DNA of 39,516 bases, taken from contig SVTU01000001.1 in assembly GCA_015063655.1 (NCBI GenBank), forward strand, positions 1 to 39,516. The letters are read 5' to 3'. Positions 22,395-30,462 of the stretch are shown in pieces. The DNA is from Oscillospiraceae bacterium (GTDB taxonomy: Bacteria > Bacillota > Clostridia > Oscillospirales > CAG-272). Position numbers and translations under genes: made by a program. The notes below the pieces were generated by a model that made no database searches, was not told where the DNA came from, and saw only the letters and a program-made list of their open reading frames with translations. Every line of letters starts with the position of its first letter. Position 1 is the stretch's first letter.

Positions 22395-22946
22395 TCAATC
22401 AAACAAATAATTCACGTTGCCCGCCATCAAGGCCACCGCTCCTCGGTAGATGACCTCGGGACGCTCGTAAAAATTCTCTTTCATGCGCTTGGCTCGGTCA
22501 AACGTATCCACCACCAGCTCCTGGCGGTACATGCACACACCGCCCTCAAGGAAGGTGGCGCACAGAAGGTATCGCCCGTCATCCATTTTTTCCACCGAGC
22601 AATGCGGCGTCACGCCCCGCTTTTTGAAATCCAGGTAACGCAGAGCCTGCGCCATACTTTGGTCAAGCACCGTGGACAGCAGATCGCTCTTCAGCTCCTG
22701 CGCCACGCACATCCCCTTATCCGTCACCTCATACAGCTCCTCGTCATCCTTCACGAGCTTGCGAAGCAGTCCCCCATCCAGCATTTCGTTGAAGGCGACT
22801 GCAAAGTCAAGATACATGACGTAATCCGTCTGCATAACGATATCGTTGATGGTAACGTAATCCAAGGGGTAATGGATGTTCTCCATAAGGTAGAGAACAA
22901 ATATCTTTACGTTATTCATATTTCCGATCGGTGATGCCATAACCAT
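22395..22946 (-). CDS. DUF4364-family protein
   Basis: A 184-residue protein of the DUF4364 type found across Clostridia. The N-terminal part (NNVKIFVLYLMENIHYPLDY, then TINDIVMQTDYV) looks like a winged helix, and the later part is a small mixed domain (VTPHCSVEKMDDGRYLLCAT). Function is unknown; a DNA-binding or regulatory role is inferred from the winged helix. ATG 22946 lies 4 bp after AGGAG, and ATG 22940 lies 10 bp after, so either may be used. It is divergent from homoserine dehydrogenase, with promoters back to back. Confidence 0.8.
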   Translation of the reverse strand: MVMASPIGNMNNVKIFVLYLMENIHYPLDYVTINDIVMQTDYVMYLDFAVAFNEMLDGGLLRKLVKDDEELYEVTDKGMCVAQELKSDLLSTVLDQSMAQALRYLDFKKRGVTPHCSVEKMDDGRYLLCATFLEGGVCMYRQELVVDTFDRAKRMKENFYERPEVIYRGAVALMAGNVNYLFD

Positions 22947-22992
22947 ACCTCTCCTGTGGGCAAAAATAAGGGGTAAACCCGTGTTTGCCATT

Positions 22993-23021
22993 ATTTTACC
23001 ACATTTGAAAATTTTTTTCAA
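22993..23021 (-). promoter_or_regulatory. Candidate promoter of the DUF4364 gene
   Basis: On the minus strand: TTGAAA (23021-23016), 17-bp spacer, TAAAAT (22998-22993). It is a moderate match. Confidence 0.5.
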
Positions 23022-23028
23022 TATTTAT

Positions 23029-23057
23029 TTGCATTTTGGCACAAAATATGATATGAT
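23029..23057 (+). promoter_or_regulatory. Candidate promoter of hom
   Basis: TTGCAT at 23029-23034, 17-bp spacer, TATGAT at 23052-23057. A small GGGCA/TGCCC hairpin (about 23074-23090) follows in the leader. Confidence 0.55.
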
Positions 23058-23121
23058 ATAAGGTATGAAGGCGGGCAGAGATCTTGCCCACCCCCTACAA
23101 CCAGGAAAGGAACCGTCCAAT

Positions 23122-24324
23122 ATGATCAAAATTGCCATTCTCGGCTTCGGCGTAGTCGGCAGCGGCACAGCCGAGGTACTGACAGAAAATAAGCGAGTGA
23201 TCGAGGAGCGCCTCGGTTGCTCTTACAGCATCAAGTATATTCTTGACCTTCGTGATTTCCCCGACAGTCCATTTGGCGACCTTGTCGTTCACGATTTCAA
23301 CACCATTCTGAATGACCCCGAGGTCAGCATCGTTGCCGAAATGATGGGCGGCTCGCATCCCGCCTACGATTTCTCCCGTGCTTGCCTGGAGGCAGGCAAG
23401 AGCGTGGTGACCTCCAACAAGGAGGTCGTATCCAATTTTGGCGTAGAGCTTTGCCGCATCGCCGCCGAGCACGGCGTGCGCTATCTCTTTGAGGCGAGCG
23501 TTGGCGGCGGCATCCCCGTCATCCGCCCCATGATCAACGATCTGGCATCCAACCGTGTGCGTACCGTCAACGGCATTCTCAACGGTACCACCAACTATAT
23601 CCTCACCCAAATGCGTGACTGCGGCTCAAGCTTTGCCGAGTCGCTCTCCGAGGCGCAGAAGCTTGGCTATGCCGAGGCCAACCCTGCCGCTGACGTAGAG
23701 GGCATCGATGCGGCAAGAAAGATCGTCATCCTGGCCGCTCTTGCCTCGGGCAAGCTCCTAAGCCCCAAGAGCATTCACACCGAGGGCATCACCAACATCA
23801 CCCTCTTGGATACGGCCGTTGCCGATGCACTGGGCTATACCATCAAGCTGATCGGACATGCCGAGGTGTATGATGACGGCGTGATGGCGATGGTCTCTCC
23901 TCGCATGGTGACCAAGGCCAATCCCCTTGCCAACATTGACGGCGTGTTCAACGGCATTCTCATCACCGCCAACATGGTGGGTGATGTGATGTTTTACGGC
24001 CCGGGTGCGGGCAAGCTTCCCACCGCGAGCGCCGTTGTTGCCGATATTATCGATATCATTGCCAACCGTGACAAGGCCGTCAAGCCCATCGCTTGGGAGG
24101 ATGCCAAGGCTGAAGATATCAAGAGCTTTGACGATTACGTCTGCCGCCGTGTCCTGATCTGCCAAAGCGCCCCTGCCCTGCCCAACGATGTCAAGGTCTT
24201 GAAGTCTTGCGAGGTAAACGGGGCTGTGGCCGTTGTCATCGACACCGTCAGCGAGGCTCGCACATCACAGCTTCTCGCCGCTCTTGGCGACACCGTGATC
24301 GCCACCTACCGCACACTGGCTTAA
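23122..24324 (+). CDS. hom: Homoserine dehydrogenase
   Basis: The enzyme reduces aspartate semialdehyde to homoserine, the branch point to threonine and methionine. From ATG 23122 it has 400 residues. Motifs are the NAD(P) loop GFGVVGSG (8-15), SNKEVVSNFG with the NADP-contacting Lys, and the family signature NGILNGTTNYILTQM near 150-165. The last 70 residues form a short ACT-like regulatory part. The longer reading frame upstream is rejected because the family begins at MIKIAILGFG. It is monocistronic, ending at the strong terminator 24339-24387. Confidence 0.95.
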   Translation: MIKIAILGFGVVGSGTAEVLTENKRVIEERLGCSYSIKYILDLRDFPDSPFGDLVVHDFNTILNDPEVSIVAEMMGGSHPAYDFSRACLEAGKSVVTSNKEVVSNFGVELCRIAAEHGVRYLFEASVGGGIPVIRPMINDLASNRVRTVNGILNGTTNYILTQMRDCGSSFAESLSEAQKLGYAEANPAADVEGIDAARKIVILAALASGKLLSPKSIHTEGITNITLLDTAVADALGYTIKLIGHAEVYDDGVMAMVSPRMVTKANPLANIDGVFNGILITANMVGDVMFYGPGAGKLPTASAVVADIIDIIANRDKAVKPIAWEDAKAEDIKSFDDYVCRRVLICQSAPALPNDVKVLKSCEVNGAVAVVIDTVSEARTSQLLAALGDTVIATYRTLA

Positions 24325-24338
24325 TCGTAACTGTATGT

Positions 24339-24387
24339 GAAAAAGAAAAGCGTTTCGCCGAGCTTCGGCGAAACGCTTTTCTTTTTC
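24339..24387. terminator. Very strong bidirectional terminator
   Basis: A perfect 23-bp stem (24339-24361 with 24365-24387) with a 3-nt loop, and A-run and T-run flanks on both sides. It serves hom on plus and the GH39-like gene on minus. Confidence 0.95.
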
Positions 24388-24400
24388 TTCAAAGGCACGC

Positions 24401-25744
24401 TCAGGCCTTTTGCTTGATCTTCAACAGATACGAGGTGTAATTGGAGAGAGTCAGCTCGGGCGTAAAACGCTCGCCGTAATAGGTCTGCTTTGCCACGAGC
24501 GAGAGATCGTGCTCCTTATCCAACACGTAATATTCGATTTCACTGCCAGCCTTGCAGCCAAAGTCACACAGATCGACCGAAACCTTTTTGTCGGCCGCCT
24601 CGTCATCATCGTTAAAATACGTCAGCATCACGGCAGCCTCACCGTCACGGCTTGCGGCACAAACGGTGACGTCGGGGTCATCCGACGAGGAAGCCACCGA
24701 CTCGCCCAAACGATACAGCACGTTAAACATATAGAAGGGATAGTAGCCCTTGAGCTTATCGCATACGATATCGGTGGAAAACATACCGTTCATCCCACAG
24801 GGACGGGCATCGTAGTACATCAGCATATCCAAAGGAAGCTCCTGACAGAGCATCATGACGGCAGCTATGAAGGCCGATCCCTTCAGGCCCTTTTCCGCTC
24901 TAAGTGAATATACCCAATCGTCACCCTCAAAACTACGAACGTAATTCCACTCGTTGAGAATGCTCTCCGCCTCGGCAAAGCCGTATTTGTCAAGCAAGTC
25001 CCTTGTTTCCTTTACTCTTTGGGCGATTTTATACGGATCACTTTTGTAACGGTGCCACGAGAAAAAGTCCAAGGGAGCCTTGAGTTGAGCGAGGAAATCC
25101 TCTGCCCATTCCATGTTGCCTGCCACAGCGGGACCGCCGATCTTGAGATGCGGGAAGCATGCCTTAAGGTGCTTGGCCGCCACGTCATACAGCTCGAAGA
25201 ACTGCAGCTTTGTTCCGCCCCAGCAGCGCTTATCTGCTTTATCGTCGGCATCAAGATCGGGCTCGTTCCAGATCTCCCAATATTCGATATCGTAATGGAA
25301 GCCGTTGGCCCAGCCCTCGGTATAGTGGCGGATGATATGCTCGCAGATCACCGCCCACTTATGAAAGTCCTTGGGCGGAAGCGTTCCGAACTTCTTAACG
25401 CCGTGCTCGATCTTAGAGCCAAGGCGATAAAAAGTCTTAACACCTGCATACTCGCACACCCTGATGTACTCATCCGTGCATTCAAACTCATACGAAGCGG
25501 GATCGTAGGGGTCTTTATCAAAGGTGCGGAAGATGTTATGTACATCCACGGTAAATTCTCGTCCGTACGTACCGTAAAAAGCTGCGTCATGGTTGCGCGC
25601 ATACGGAATGCCCGCCTCCATAAAGGCATCAATATTGGTGATGCGCTGGTCGGCGGCAAACTTGTAGACAGGACCGTTATTGACCGCATGCATGGGCTTG
25701 ACCTTCCCTGCCTTCTTTCCAAACTGAACCGATACCTGTGACAT
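24401..25744 (-). CDS. GH39-like glycoside hydrolase (beta-xylosidase type), copy A
   Basis: A 447-residue retaining glycosidase of clan GH-A. Acid/base E161 sits in YWEIWNEPD and nucleophile E265 in SILNEWN, with the spacing of family GH39 (xylosidase, iduronidase). A beta-sandwich-like tail (about 360-447, including AAVMLTYFNDDDEA and SNYTSYLLKIK) follows the barrel. It has no signal peptide, so it probably acts on imported oligosaccharides. I start at ATG 25744 (AGGAG, 7 bp); the start MSQVSVQFG lines up with MSRITLDMN of its neighbour. It is 17 bp downstream of the paralogue in the same operon. Substrate is not decidable. Confidence 0.85.
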   Translation of the reverse strand: MSQVSVQFGKKAGKVKPMHAVNNGPVYKFAADQRITNIDAFMEAGIPYARNHDAAFYGTYGREFTVDVHNIFRTFDKDPYDPASYEFECTDEYIRVCEYAGVKTFYRLGSKIEHGVKKFGTLPPKDFHKWAVICEHIIRHYTEGWANGFHYDIEYWEIWNEPDLDADDKADKRCWGGTKLQFFELYDVAAKHLKACFPHLKIGGPAVAGNMEWAEDFLAQLKAPLDFFSWHRYKSDPYKIAQRVKETRDLLDKYGFAEAESILNEWNYVRSFEGDDWVYSLRAEKGLKGSAFIAAVMMLCQELPLDMLMYYDARPCGMNGMFSTDIVCDKLKGYYPFYMFNVLYRLGESVASSSDDPDVTVCAASRDGEAAVMLTYFNDDDEAADKKVSVDLCDFGCKAGSEIEYYVLDKEHDLSLVAKQTYYGERFTPELTLSNYTSYLLKIKQKA

Positions 25745-25761
25745 AACGTTTCTCCTATTCC

Positions 25762-27060
25762 TTAGAATTCTATCAGAACGACCGTATTGTTTTCGATCGT
25801 TTTGGCATGGGGTGCCCACGAAAGCAGGCGTTCTTCATCGATCACGTAATAACGGGCTCTAGACATATCCGCTCCCTTGATGACAAGCTCCTGCTCCTCT
25901 CCTGTCAGGTTGGAAAGCATCAAGGCTCCGTGCTTGCCGTCGGTTGCCGCCACAGCATACAGCCCCTCGGTGTCACACGTCAGTGCCGCCTGCGAGCCAA
26001 GCTGATAGAGTCGATTGAACGCCGCCATGGCATAATAGCCGTGAATGGGCTTCTTGGTCCTGATGTCAAACAACGGGCAATAGGGTGCGGTGTTGTTCCT
26101 CATGTCATAAATGCACAGCAAGGCGGGCGTACGCTCCTGCATGCCGAGCATCATGGCCGCAAGCTCGGCGGCATGGTGTGCCGTGCCGAATTCCTTACAA
26201 TAGGGATCCCATTCGTTGAGATGGTTTTCAATGTGAGACAGTCCGTATTCCTCAAGACGCTGTGCCACATACCGTTCGAAGATCAACGTGTTCTCGGTAT
26301 TGGCATAGCTGTGCCACGAGAAGAAATCAATGGGTGAGCCATGCTCCTTGACGTACGCAAGGAAGCCAAGGAAGAACGTATCGTAATACGTGTGATCGGG
26401 ATGGGTTGCCAGCTTTTCGGGGGTGTCGATTATATGATAAAAGCCACAAGAACCGTAGCCACCGATCTTAATGTGGGGAAATCTGGCCTTGAGGTGCTTG
26501 GCGGTGACGTCATACAGTCGGTACAGCTCCTCGGGCGTGCCCGACCACATCTCGGACGGTTTGCCCTTCAGGGCGTTATCAGGCTCATTCCAGATTTCCC
26601 AATAGGTGATCTTATAAGTGAAGCCGTCAGCCCAGCCCTCTGTATAGTGAGCAATCACATGCTCACAGATGCGTGCCCACTTGTGATAATCCTTGGGGGG
26701 ATCGGTGCGGTAGGTCTTAATATACGAGGCATTCTCAATGGTAACGCCAAGGCGGAAGTATGGCTCAACGCCTGCCTCTACAAGAGCCGTGATGAGAACG
26801 TCAGTAAAGGTAAAATCGTAATTGGCGGGATCGTTCTCGTCGGCATCAAAATCACGGAACAGATTGGGGATATCCACAAAACGATTGCCACCGTACGCCC
26901 CACCCACGTCATGGAGACGGGAATACGGAATACCTGCTTCGGTCAAATAGTGAAAGTACTTGTCAATAGGTTTGCTTCCAATAAGAGGCGGCTGTCCGCC
27001 ACCGTGCATCGGCTTGATCTTGCCCACGATATTGTTCATATCCAATGTAATCCTTGACAT
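25762..27060 (-). CDS. GH39-like glycoside hydrolase, copy B
   Basis: A 432-residue paralogue of the gene at 24401. Acid/base E159 is in YWEIWNEPD and nucleophile E283 in HLNEWD; PPKDYHKWARICEHVIAHYT matches PPKDFHKWAVICEHIIRHYT in copy A. The two differ enough (loops between 200 and 250 are longer here) to have different substrates. Of three consecutive ATG codons I choose 27060, which is 7 bp after the AAGGAGG; the others are too close. No signal peptide. First gene of the two-gene operon behind the promoter at 27105-27132. Confidence 0.85.
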   Translation of the reverse strand: MSRITLDMNNIVGKIKPMHGGGQPPLIGSKPIDKYFHYLTEAGIPYSRLHDVGGAYGGNRFVDIPNLFRDFDADENDPANYDFTFTDVLITALVEAGVEPYFRLGVTIENASYIKTYRTDPPKDYHKWARICEHVIAHYTEGWADGFTYKITYWEIWNEPDNALKGKPSEMWSGTPEELYRLYDVTAKHLKARFPHIKIGGYGSCGFYHIIDTPEKLATHPDHTYYDTFFLGFLAYVKEHGSPIDFFSWHSYANTENTLIFERYVAQRLEEYGLSHIENHLNEWDPYCKEFGTAHHAAELAAMMLGMQERTPALLCIYDMRNNTAPYCPLFDIRTKKPIHGYYAMAAFNRLYQLGSQAALTCDTEGLYAVAATDGKHGALMLSNLTGEEQELVIKGADMSRARYYVIDEERLLSWAPHAKTIENNTVVLIEF

Positions 27061-27104
27061 CATCATTCCTCCTTAACATGTTCGGCTTGCCCCGACTCAC
27101 CTAC

Positions 27105-27132
27105 ATTATAGCATACACCAAATCCATGTCAA
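27105..27132 (-). promoter_or_regulatory. Promoter of the GH39-like operon
   Basis: On the minus strand: TTGACA (27132-27127), 16-bp spacer ending in TGC, TATAAT (27110-27105). Confidence 0.82.
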
Positions 27133-27169
27133 TAGCTTTTTTTACGAAAAATTTTCGAAATGTAAAACT

Positions 27170-27204
27170 CGGTGTGCTTGCCCAAGATTATGGCAAGCAC
27201 ACCG
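27170..27204 (-). terminator. Terminator of recA-recX
   Basis: A perfect 13-bp stem (27170-27182 with 27192-27204) with 9-nt loop, followed on the minus strand by AGTTTTACA. It is 6 bp past the recX stop. Confidence 0.8.
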
Positions 27205-27210
27205 AAAACG

Positions 27211-27852
27211 TTATATATTCTCTTGCTTGAAGCGAGCGTATGCCTCTTGGATCTGCGAGGCGGAATAGCCAAGGCGCACAAGAGCGGAAAAGGCTTTTTT
27301 TCGATCGCAGGGATTGTCAATAGCCGTCCCGTAACGGGATGCGATCAGTGCCTCGCAGTTACCGAGGATCTGCTCCTCATCCAAGGCGTTCACTGCGGCC
27401 TTCACGTACGCCTCACGGTAGCCCTTTTGCAAAAGCTCCGCGGCTATGCGGCGCTGTCCCCACTGCTTGGCAACGCCCCGCTCGGCAAGGCGCACCGTAT
27501 CAGACGCCTCGTCTATATAGCCCATCTGCACAAGCGTGCGAACAGCCGCACGCGCCATCGCCTCGGTTATACCCTTGTGGCGTAGCTTATAGGCAAGCTG
27601 TCTCTCCGAGCAAGGGCCGTATAACAAGGCGCTCACGCCTCGGCGCACCGCCAGGCACAGCTCGGCTTCCTTCTCTAGGCGGGAAAACGTCGCCTCATCA
27701 ATCTCCCCCTTGACCACACCAAGAGAGGCAAAGCGAGAGGCAAGCACCAAAAGCTCACGCGTATCCCGATGCTCACCGTCGCTCAGCACAACGAAAAGGC
27801 GGACGTTCGCTCCGTCTCCCGTTGCCGTGATAGCGCTTACCGTAACGGTCAT
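27211..27852 (-). CDS. recX: RecX regulatory protein
   Basis: A 213-residue helical-repeat protein that binds RecA filaments and tunes recombination. Typical features are LLYGPCSERQLAYKLRHKGI, MGYIDEASDTVRLAERGVAK and the QWGQRRIAAELLQKGY repeat, with a C-terminal KKAFSALVRLGYSASQIQEA segment. It begins 2 bp after the recA stop, the usual recA-recX order, and shares the recA promoter. Confidence 0.93.
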   Translation of the reverse strand: MTVTVSAITATGDGANVRLFVVLSDGEHRDTRELLVLASRFASLGVVKGEIDEATFSRLEKEAELCLAVRRGVSALLYGPCSERQLAYKLRHKGITEAMARAAVRTLVQMGYIDEASDTVRLAERGVAKQWGQRRIAAELLQKGYREAYVKAAVNALDEEQILGNCEALIASRYGTAIDNPCDRKKAFSALVRLGYSASQIQEAYARFKQENI

Positions 27853-27854
27853 GC

Positions 27855-28979
27855 TTATTCCTCAAGCTCGGATTTGAGCGTGCGAATATCGAAATCGTCC
27901 ATATCGTCGTCAAGCTCAAGCTCATCCTCATCCTCAGCCGTTTCGATCTTATCCTTCATGGCACGGATCTTGGCATCCAGCTCTGCAAGCAATGCGGGAT
28001 TGCCCTCGATCATCTTGCGCACGTTGTCCTTTCCCTGCCCGATGCGCTCGCCGTTATAGGAGAACCACGAGCCGCTCTTTTGAATGATACCGAGGTCGAT
28101 GCTGTAATCGATGATCTCACCCGAGCGGGAAATGCCCTTGCCGTAGAGGATATCGAACTCCGCTACCTTGAAGGGGGGCGCCACCTTATTCTTCACGACC
28201 TTACAGCGTACGTGGTTACCGTAAATATCGTTACCGTTTTTGAGCTGATCTGCCTTGCGCACGTCGATACGCACCGAGGCGTAGAATTTGAGCGCACGGC
28301 CGCCGGGGGTGGTTTCGGGATTGCCGTACATCACGCCGACCTTCTCACGAAGCTGGTTGATAAACACCACCACCGCATTGCTCTTGGAGATCACGGCGGA
28401 AAGCTTTCTCATGGCCTGCGACATCAAGCGTGCCTGCACGCCAACGACAGCCTGCCCCATGTCGCCCTCGATCTCCTGACGGGGCACGAGTGCCGCCACG
28501 GAGTCCACGACCACCACGTCAATAGCACCCGAGCGAACAAGTGCCTCGGTAATGTCCAACGCATCCTCTCCACAGTCGGGCTGAGAGACGAGCAAATTGT
28601 TAATATCCACGCCAAGTGCCTTGGCGTACACGGGATCGAGCGCATGCTCGGCATCAATGAAGGCCGCCTCGCCGCCAAGCTTTTGTACCTCGGCAATGAT
28701 ATGGAGAGCGACCGTGGTCTTACCCGAGGACTCGGGGCCAAAGATCTCAATGATACGGCCGCGCGGCACGCCGCCGATACCGAGAGCAAGGTCCAAGGAG
28801 ATCGAGCCTGTGCTGACAGCCTGCACCTCCATGTGCGTATTCTCACCCAGCTTCATGATCGAGCCTGCGCCAAAGTCACGCTCAAGCTGAGCGATCGCCG
28901 TATTCAGTGCCTTCTTTTTTGCCGCCGCATCGCTTCCCTGAGGAAGCATCTCGGTTGTTTTCTTGCTTGCCTTAGCCAT
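27855..28979 (-). CDS. recA: Recombinase RecA
   Basis: The 374-residue DNA strand-exchange ATPase has Walker A GPESSGKT at 81-88, the VVVDSVAALVP Walker B strand, L1/L2 loops (QEIEGDMG, GVMYGNPETTPGG) and a long acidic tail (about 343-360, EDEDELELDDDMDD). The start ATG 28979 is set by AAGGAG 7 bp upstream; an in-frame ATG two codons earlier is too close. I could not see a clear LexA box near the promoter, though a GAAC half site lies in the spacer. Confidence 0.98.
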   Translation of the reverse strand: MAKASKKTTEMLPQGSDAAAKKKALNTAIAQLERDFGAGSIMKLGENTHMEVQAVSTGSISLDLALGIGGVPRGRIIEIFGPESSGKTTVALHIIAEVQKLGGEAAFIDAEHALDPVYAKALGVDINNLLVSQPDCGEDALDITEALVRSGAIDVVVVDSVAALVPRQEIEGDMGQAVVGVQARLMSQAMRKLSAVISKSNAVVVFINQLREKVGVMYGNPETTPGGRALKFYASVRIDVRKADQLKNGNDIYGNHVRCKVVKNKVAPPFKVAEFDILYGKGISRSGEIIDYSIDLGIIQKSGSWFSYNGERIGQGKDNVRKMIEGNPALLAELDAKIRAMKDKIETAEDEDELELDDDMDDFDIRTLKSELEE

Positions 28980-29032
28980 TGTCATTCTCCTTTTTCTATC
29001 CGTATTCCCTATCATCGGGTCATCTTGATGCT

Positions 29033-29061
29033 ATTATACCGCCTTTACGTTCACTTGTCAA
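29033..29061 (-). promoter_or_regulatory. Sigma-A promoter of recA-recX
   Basis: On the minus strand: perfect TTGACA (29061-29056), 17-bp spacer containing GTGAAC, perfect TATAAT (29038-29033). Confidence 0.9.
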
Positions 29062-29080
29062 TATGTTTTTGAAATATTTT

Positions 29081-29156
29081 TTCCAAAAAGGGAATTTTTT
29101 TGTTATTCGTTATTTTTTGATTTGTGTTGAGTACCTTGAAATTTCCTTTTTTGGAA
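29081..29156. promoter_or_regulatory. Two TTCC-N6-GGAA dyads between divergent promoters
   Basis: TTCCAAAAAGGGAA (29081-29094) and TTCCTTTTTTGGAA (29143-29156) are each dyads and are also near reverse complements of one another, in an AT-rich gap between the recA and esterase promoters. A regulator site is possible but unproven. Confidence 0.3.
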
Positions 29157-29193
29157 TTGAAAAGCAAAACGAACATGATTTTCGGGTCCTTTC

Positions 29194-29222
29194 TTGACAT
29201 TTTGGGAGGCTTGCGGTATAAT
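29194..29222 (+). promoter_or_regulatory. Sigma-A promoter of the serine hydrolase gene
   Basis: Perfect TTGACA at 29194-29199, 17-bp spacer, perfect TATAAT at 29217-29222. Confidence 0.9.
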
Positions 29223-29255
29223 GTAACCGAATACAATACGGAAAGGAGCTTTGAC

Positions 29256-30395
29256 ATGAATTTTGAAAAGCTTGAAGCCTTAATGGATACCCTGCCCGTC
29301 TGCGGCTATCCCGTCGCTGATCTGTCGGTTACACATCACGGTAAGGAGGTCTTTCGCCGCATGGTCGGATATGCCGACACCGAGCGTACCGTCCCCGTAA
29401 GCGAAAATGATCTGTTTTGGATCTTCTCCTGCACCAAAATCGCCACCTGCGCCCTGGCACTGAAGCTTGTGGAGGAGGGCAAGCTCTCTCTTGACGATGA
29501 GGTTGCCAAGTATCTGCCCGCATACGGCACGCTCTTCGTACGCCGTGAGGGCGACCGCCTCTCACGCTTGCAAAGCCCCATGAGAATATGGCATCTGTTC
29601 ACCATGACGGCAGGCCTCAACTACGATTATAAAACACCCGCCATCAAGCAGCTGCTGCAGGATCCCCATGCCACCACGCTGCAGCTTGCCAATGCGCTCA
29701 CTGAGGCCCCCTTGGATTTTGAGCCCGGCACACGCTATAAATACAGCCTCTGCCACGACGTGCTTGGTGCTGTGATCGAGGTAGCAAGCGGCATGCGCTT
29801 TGCCGACTACGCCCAAAAGGAGCTGTTTGATCCTCTTGGCATGACAAGCACGGGCTTCCATCCCTCACCCGAGCAGGAAAAGCGTATTCTTCCCCTCTAC
29901 ACCTTTGAAAGCAATTTCGGAAGAGCGATTCCTGCCTCCTACGGCAATACCAATTCCTACCGCCTGACCGACTGTGTGGATAGCGGCGGTGCGGGTATCT
30001 TCACCACGACCTCCGACTACAAAGAGTTTGCCGCCACCCTTGCCTGCGGCGGTCTGGCGCCGAACGGCTACCGCTTCCTTAAGAAGGAGACGGTGGAGAT
30101 GATGAAGAAGAATTATCTGTGCGATGCCGCGCGGGGTGATTTCTCGGGCGGACGCTTCTTCGGCTACGGCTGGGGACTTGGCGGACGCGTTCATATGGAG
30201 CCTGTTTACTCTAAAGCCCTCTCCCCCGTGGGTGAATTTGGCTGGGACGGTGCGGCCAACGGCTATCTCTTGGCGGACACCGACAATGAGATCGGTATTT
30301 TCTTCAACGCCACCGTGCGCAGCTGCAGCTACGGCTACAACGTCATCCATCCCCGTATCCGTGACTACGTTTACGAGGCATTGACCCAATCGTAA
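29256..30395 (+). CDS. Beta-lactamase-fold serine hydrolase (family VIII esterase-like)
   Basis: A 379-residue protein of the class C beta-lactamase/esterase superfamily. Nucleophile S58 and K61 form SxxK (FSCTK). Y163 lies in YSLCHDVLG; the YSx...DVLG form is typical of family VIII esterases, where beta-lactamases would have YxN. No signal peptide is present, so a periplasmic-type beta-lactamase is unlikely. The start ATG 29256 has AAAGGAG 8 bp upstream. Natural substrate unknown; it is transcribed alone, from promoter 29194-29222 to terminator 30406-30446. Confidence 0.85.
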   Translation: MNFEKLEALMDTLPVCGYPVADLSVTHHGKEVFRRMVGYADTERTVPVSENDLFWIFSCTKIATCALALKLVEEGKLSLDDEVAKYLPAYGTLFVRREGDRLSRLQSPMRIWHLFTMTAGLNYDYKTPAIKQLLQDPHATTLQLANALTEAPLDFEPGTRYKYSLCHDVLGAVIEVASGMRFADYAQKELFDPLGMTSTGFHPSPEQEKRILPLYTFESNFGRAIPASYGNTNSYRLTDCVDSGGAGIFTTTSDYKEFAATLACGGLAPNGYRFLKKETVEMMKKNYLCDAARGDFSGGRFFGYGWGLGGRVHMEPVYSKALSPVGEFGWDGAANGYLLADTDNEIGIFFNATVRSCSYGYNVIHPRIRDYVYEALTQS

Positions 30396-30405
30396 CGGAG
30401 CCGAC

Positions 30406-30446
30406 AAAGAAGGCTGTCTCAAGCCACGCTTGAGACAGCCTTCTTT
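30406..30446. terminator. Bidirectional terminator, GCTGTCTCA hairpin family
   Basis: A perfect 17-bp stem (30406-30422 with 30430-30446), loop 7 nt, between the convergent serine hydrolase and P-type ATPase genes. It shares its core with 13009-13052 and 39235-39267. Confidence 0.9.
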
Positions 30447-30462
30447 ATTATATTGGTAAGCT

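Noticed and set aside
29256..30395. A secreted class C beta-lactamase (antibiotic resistance gene)
   Set aside because: It has no signal peptide and the Tyr motif is YSL with DVLG following, as in family VIII esterases, not YxN.
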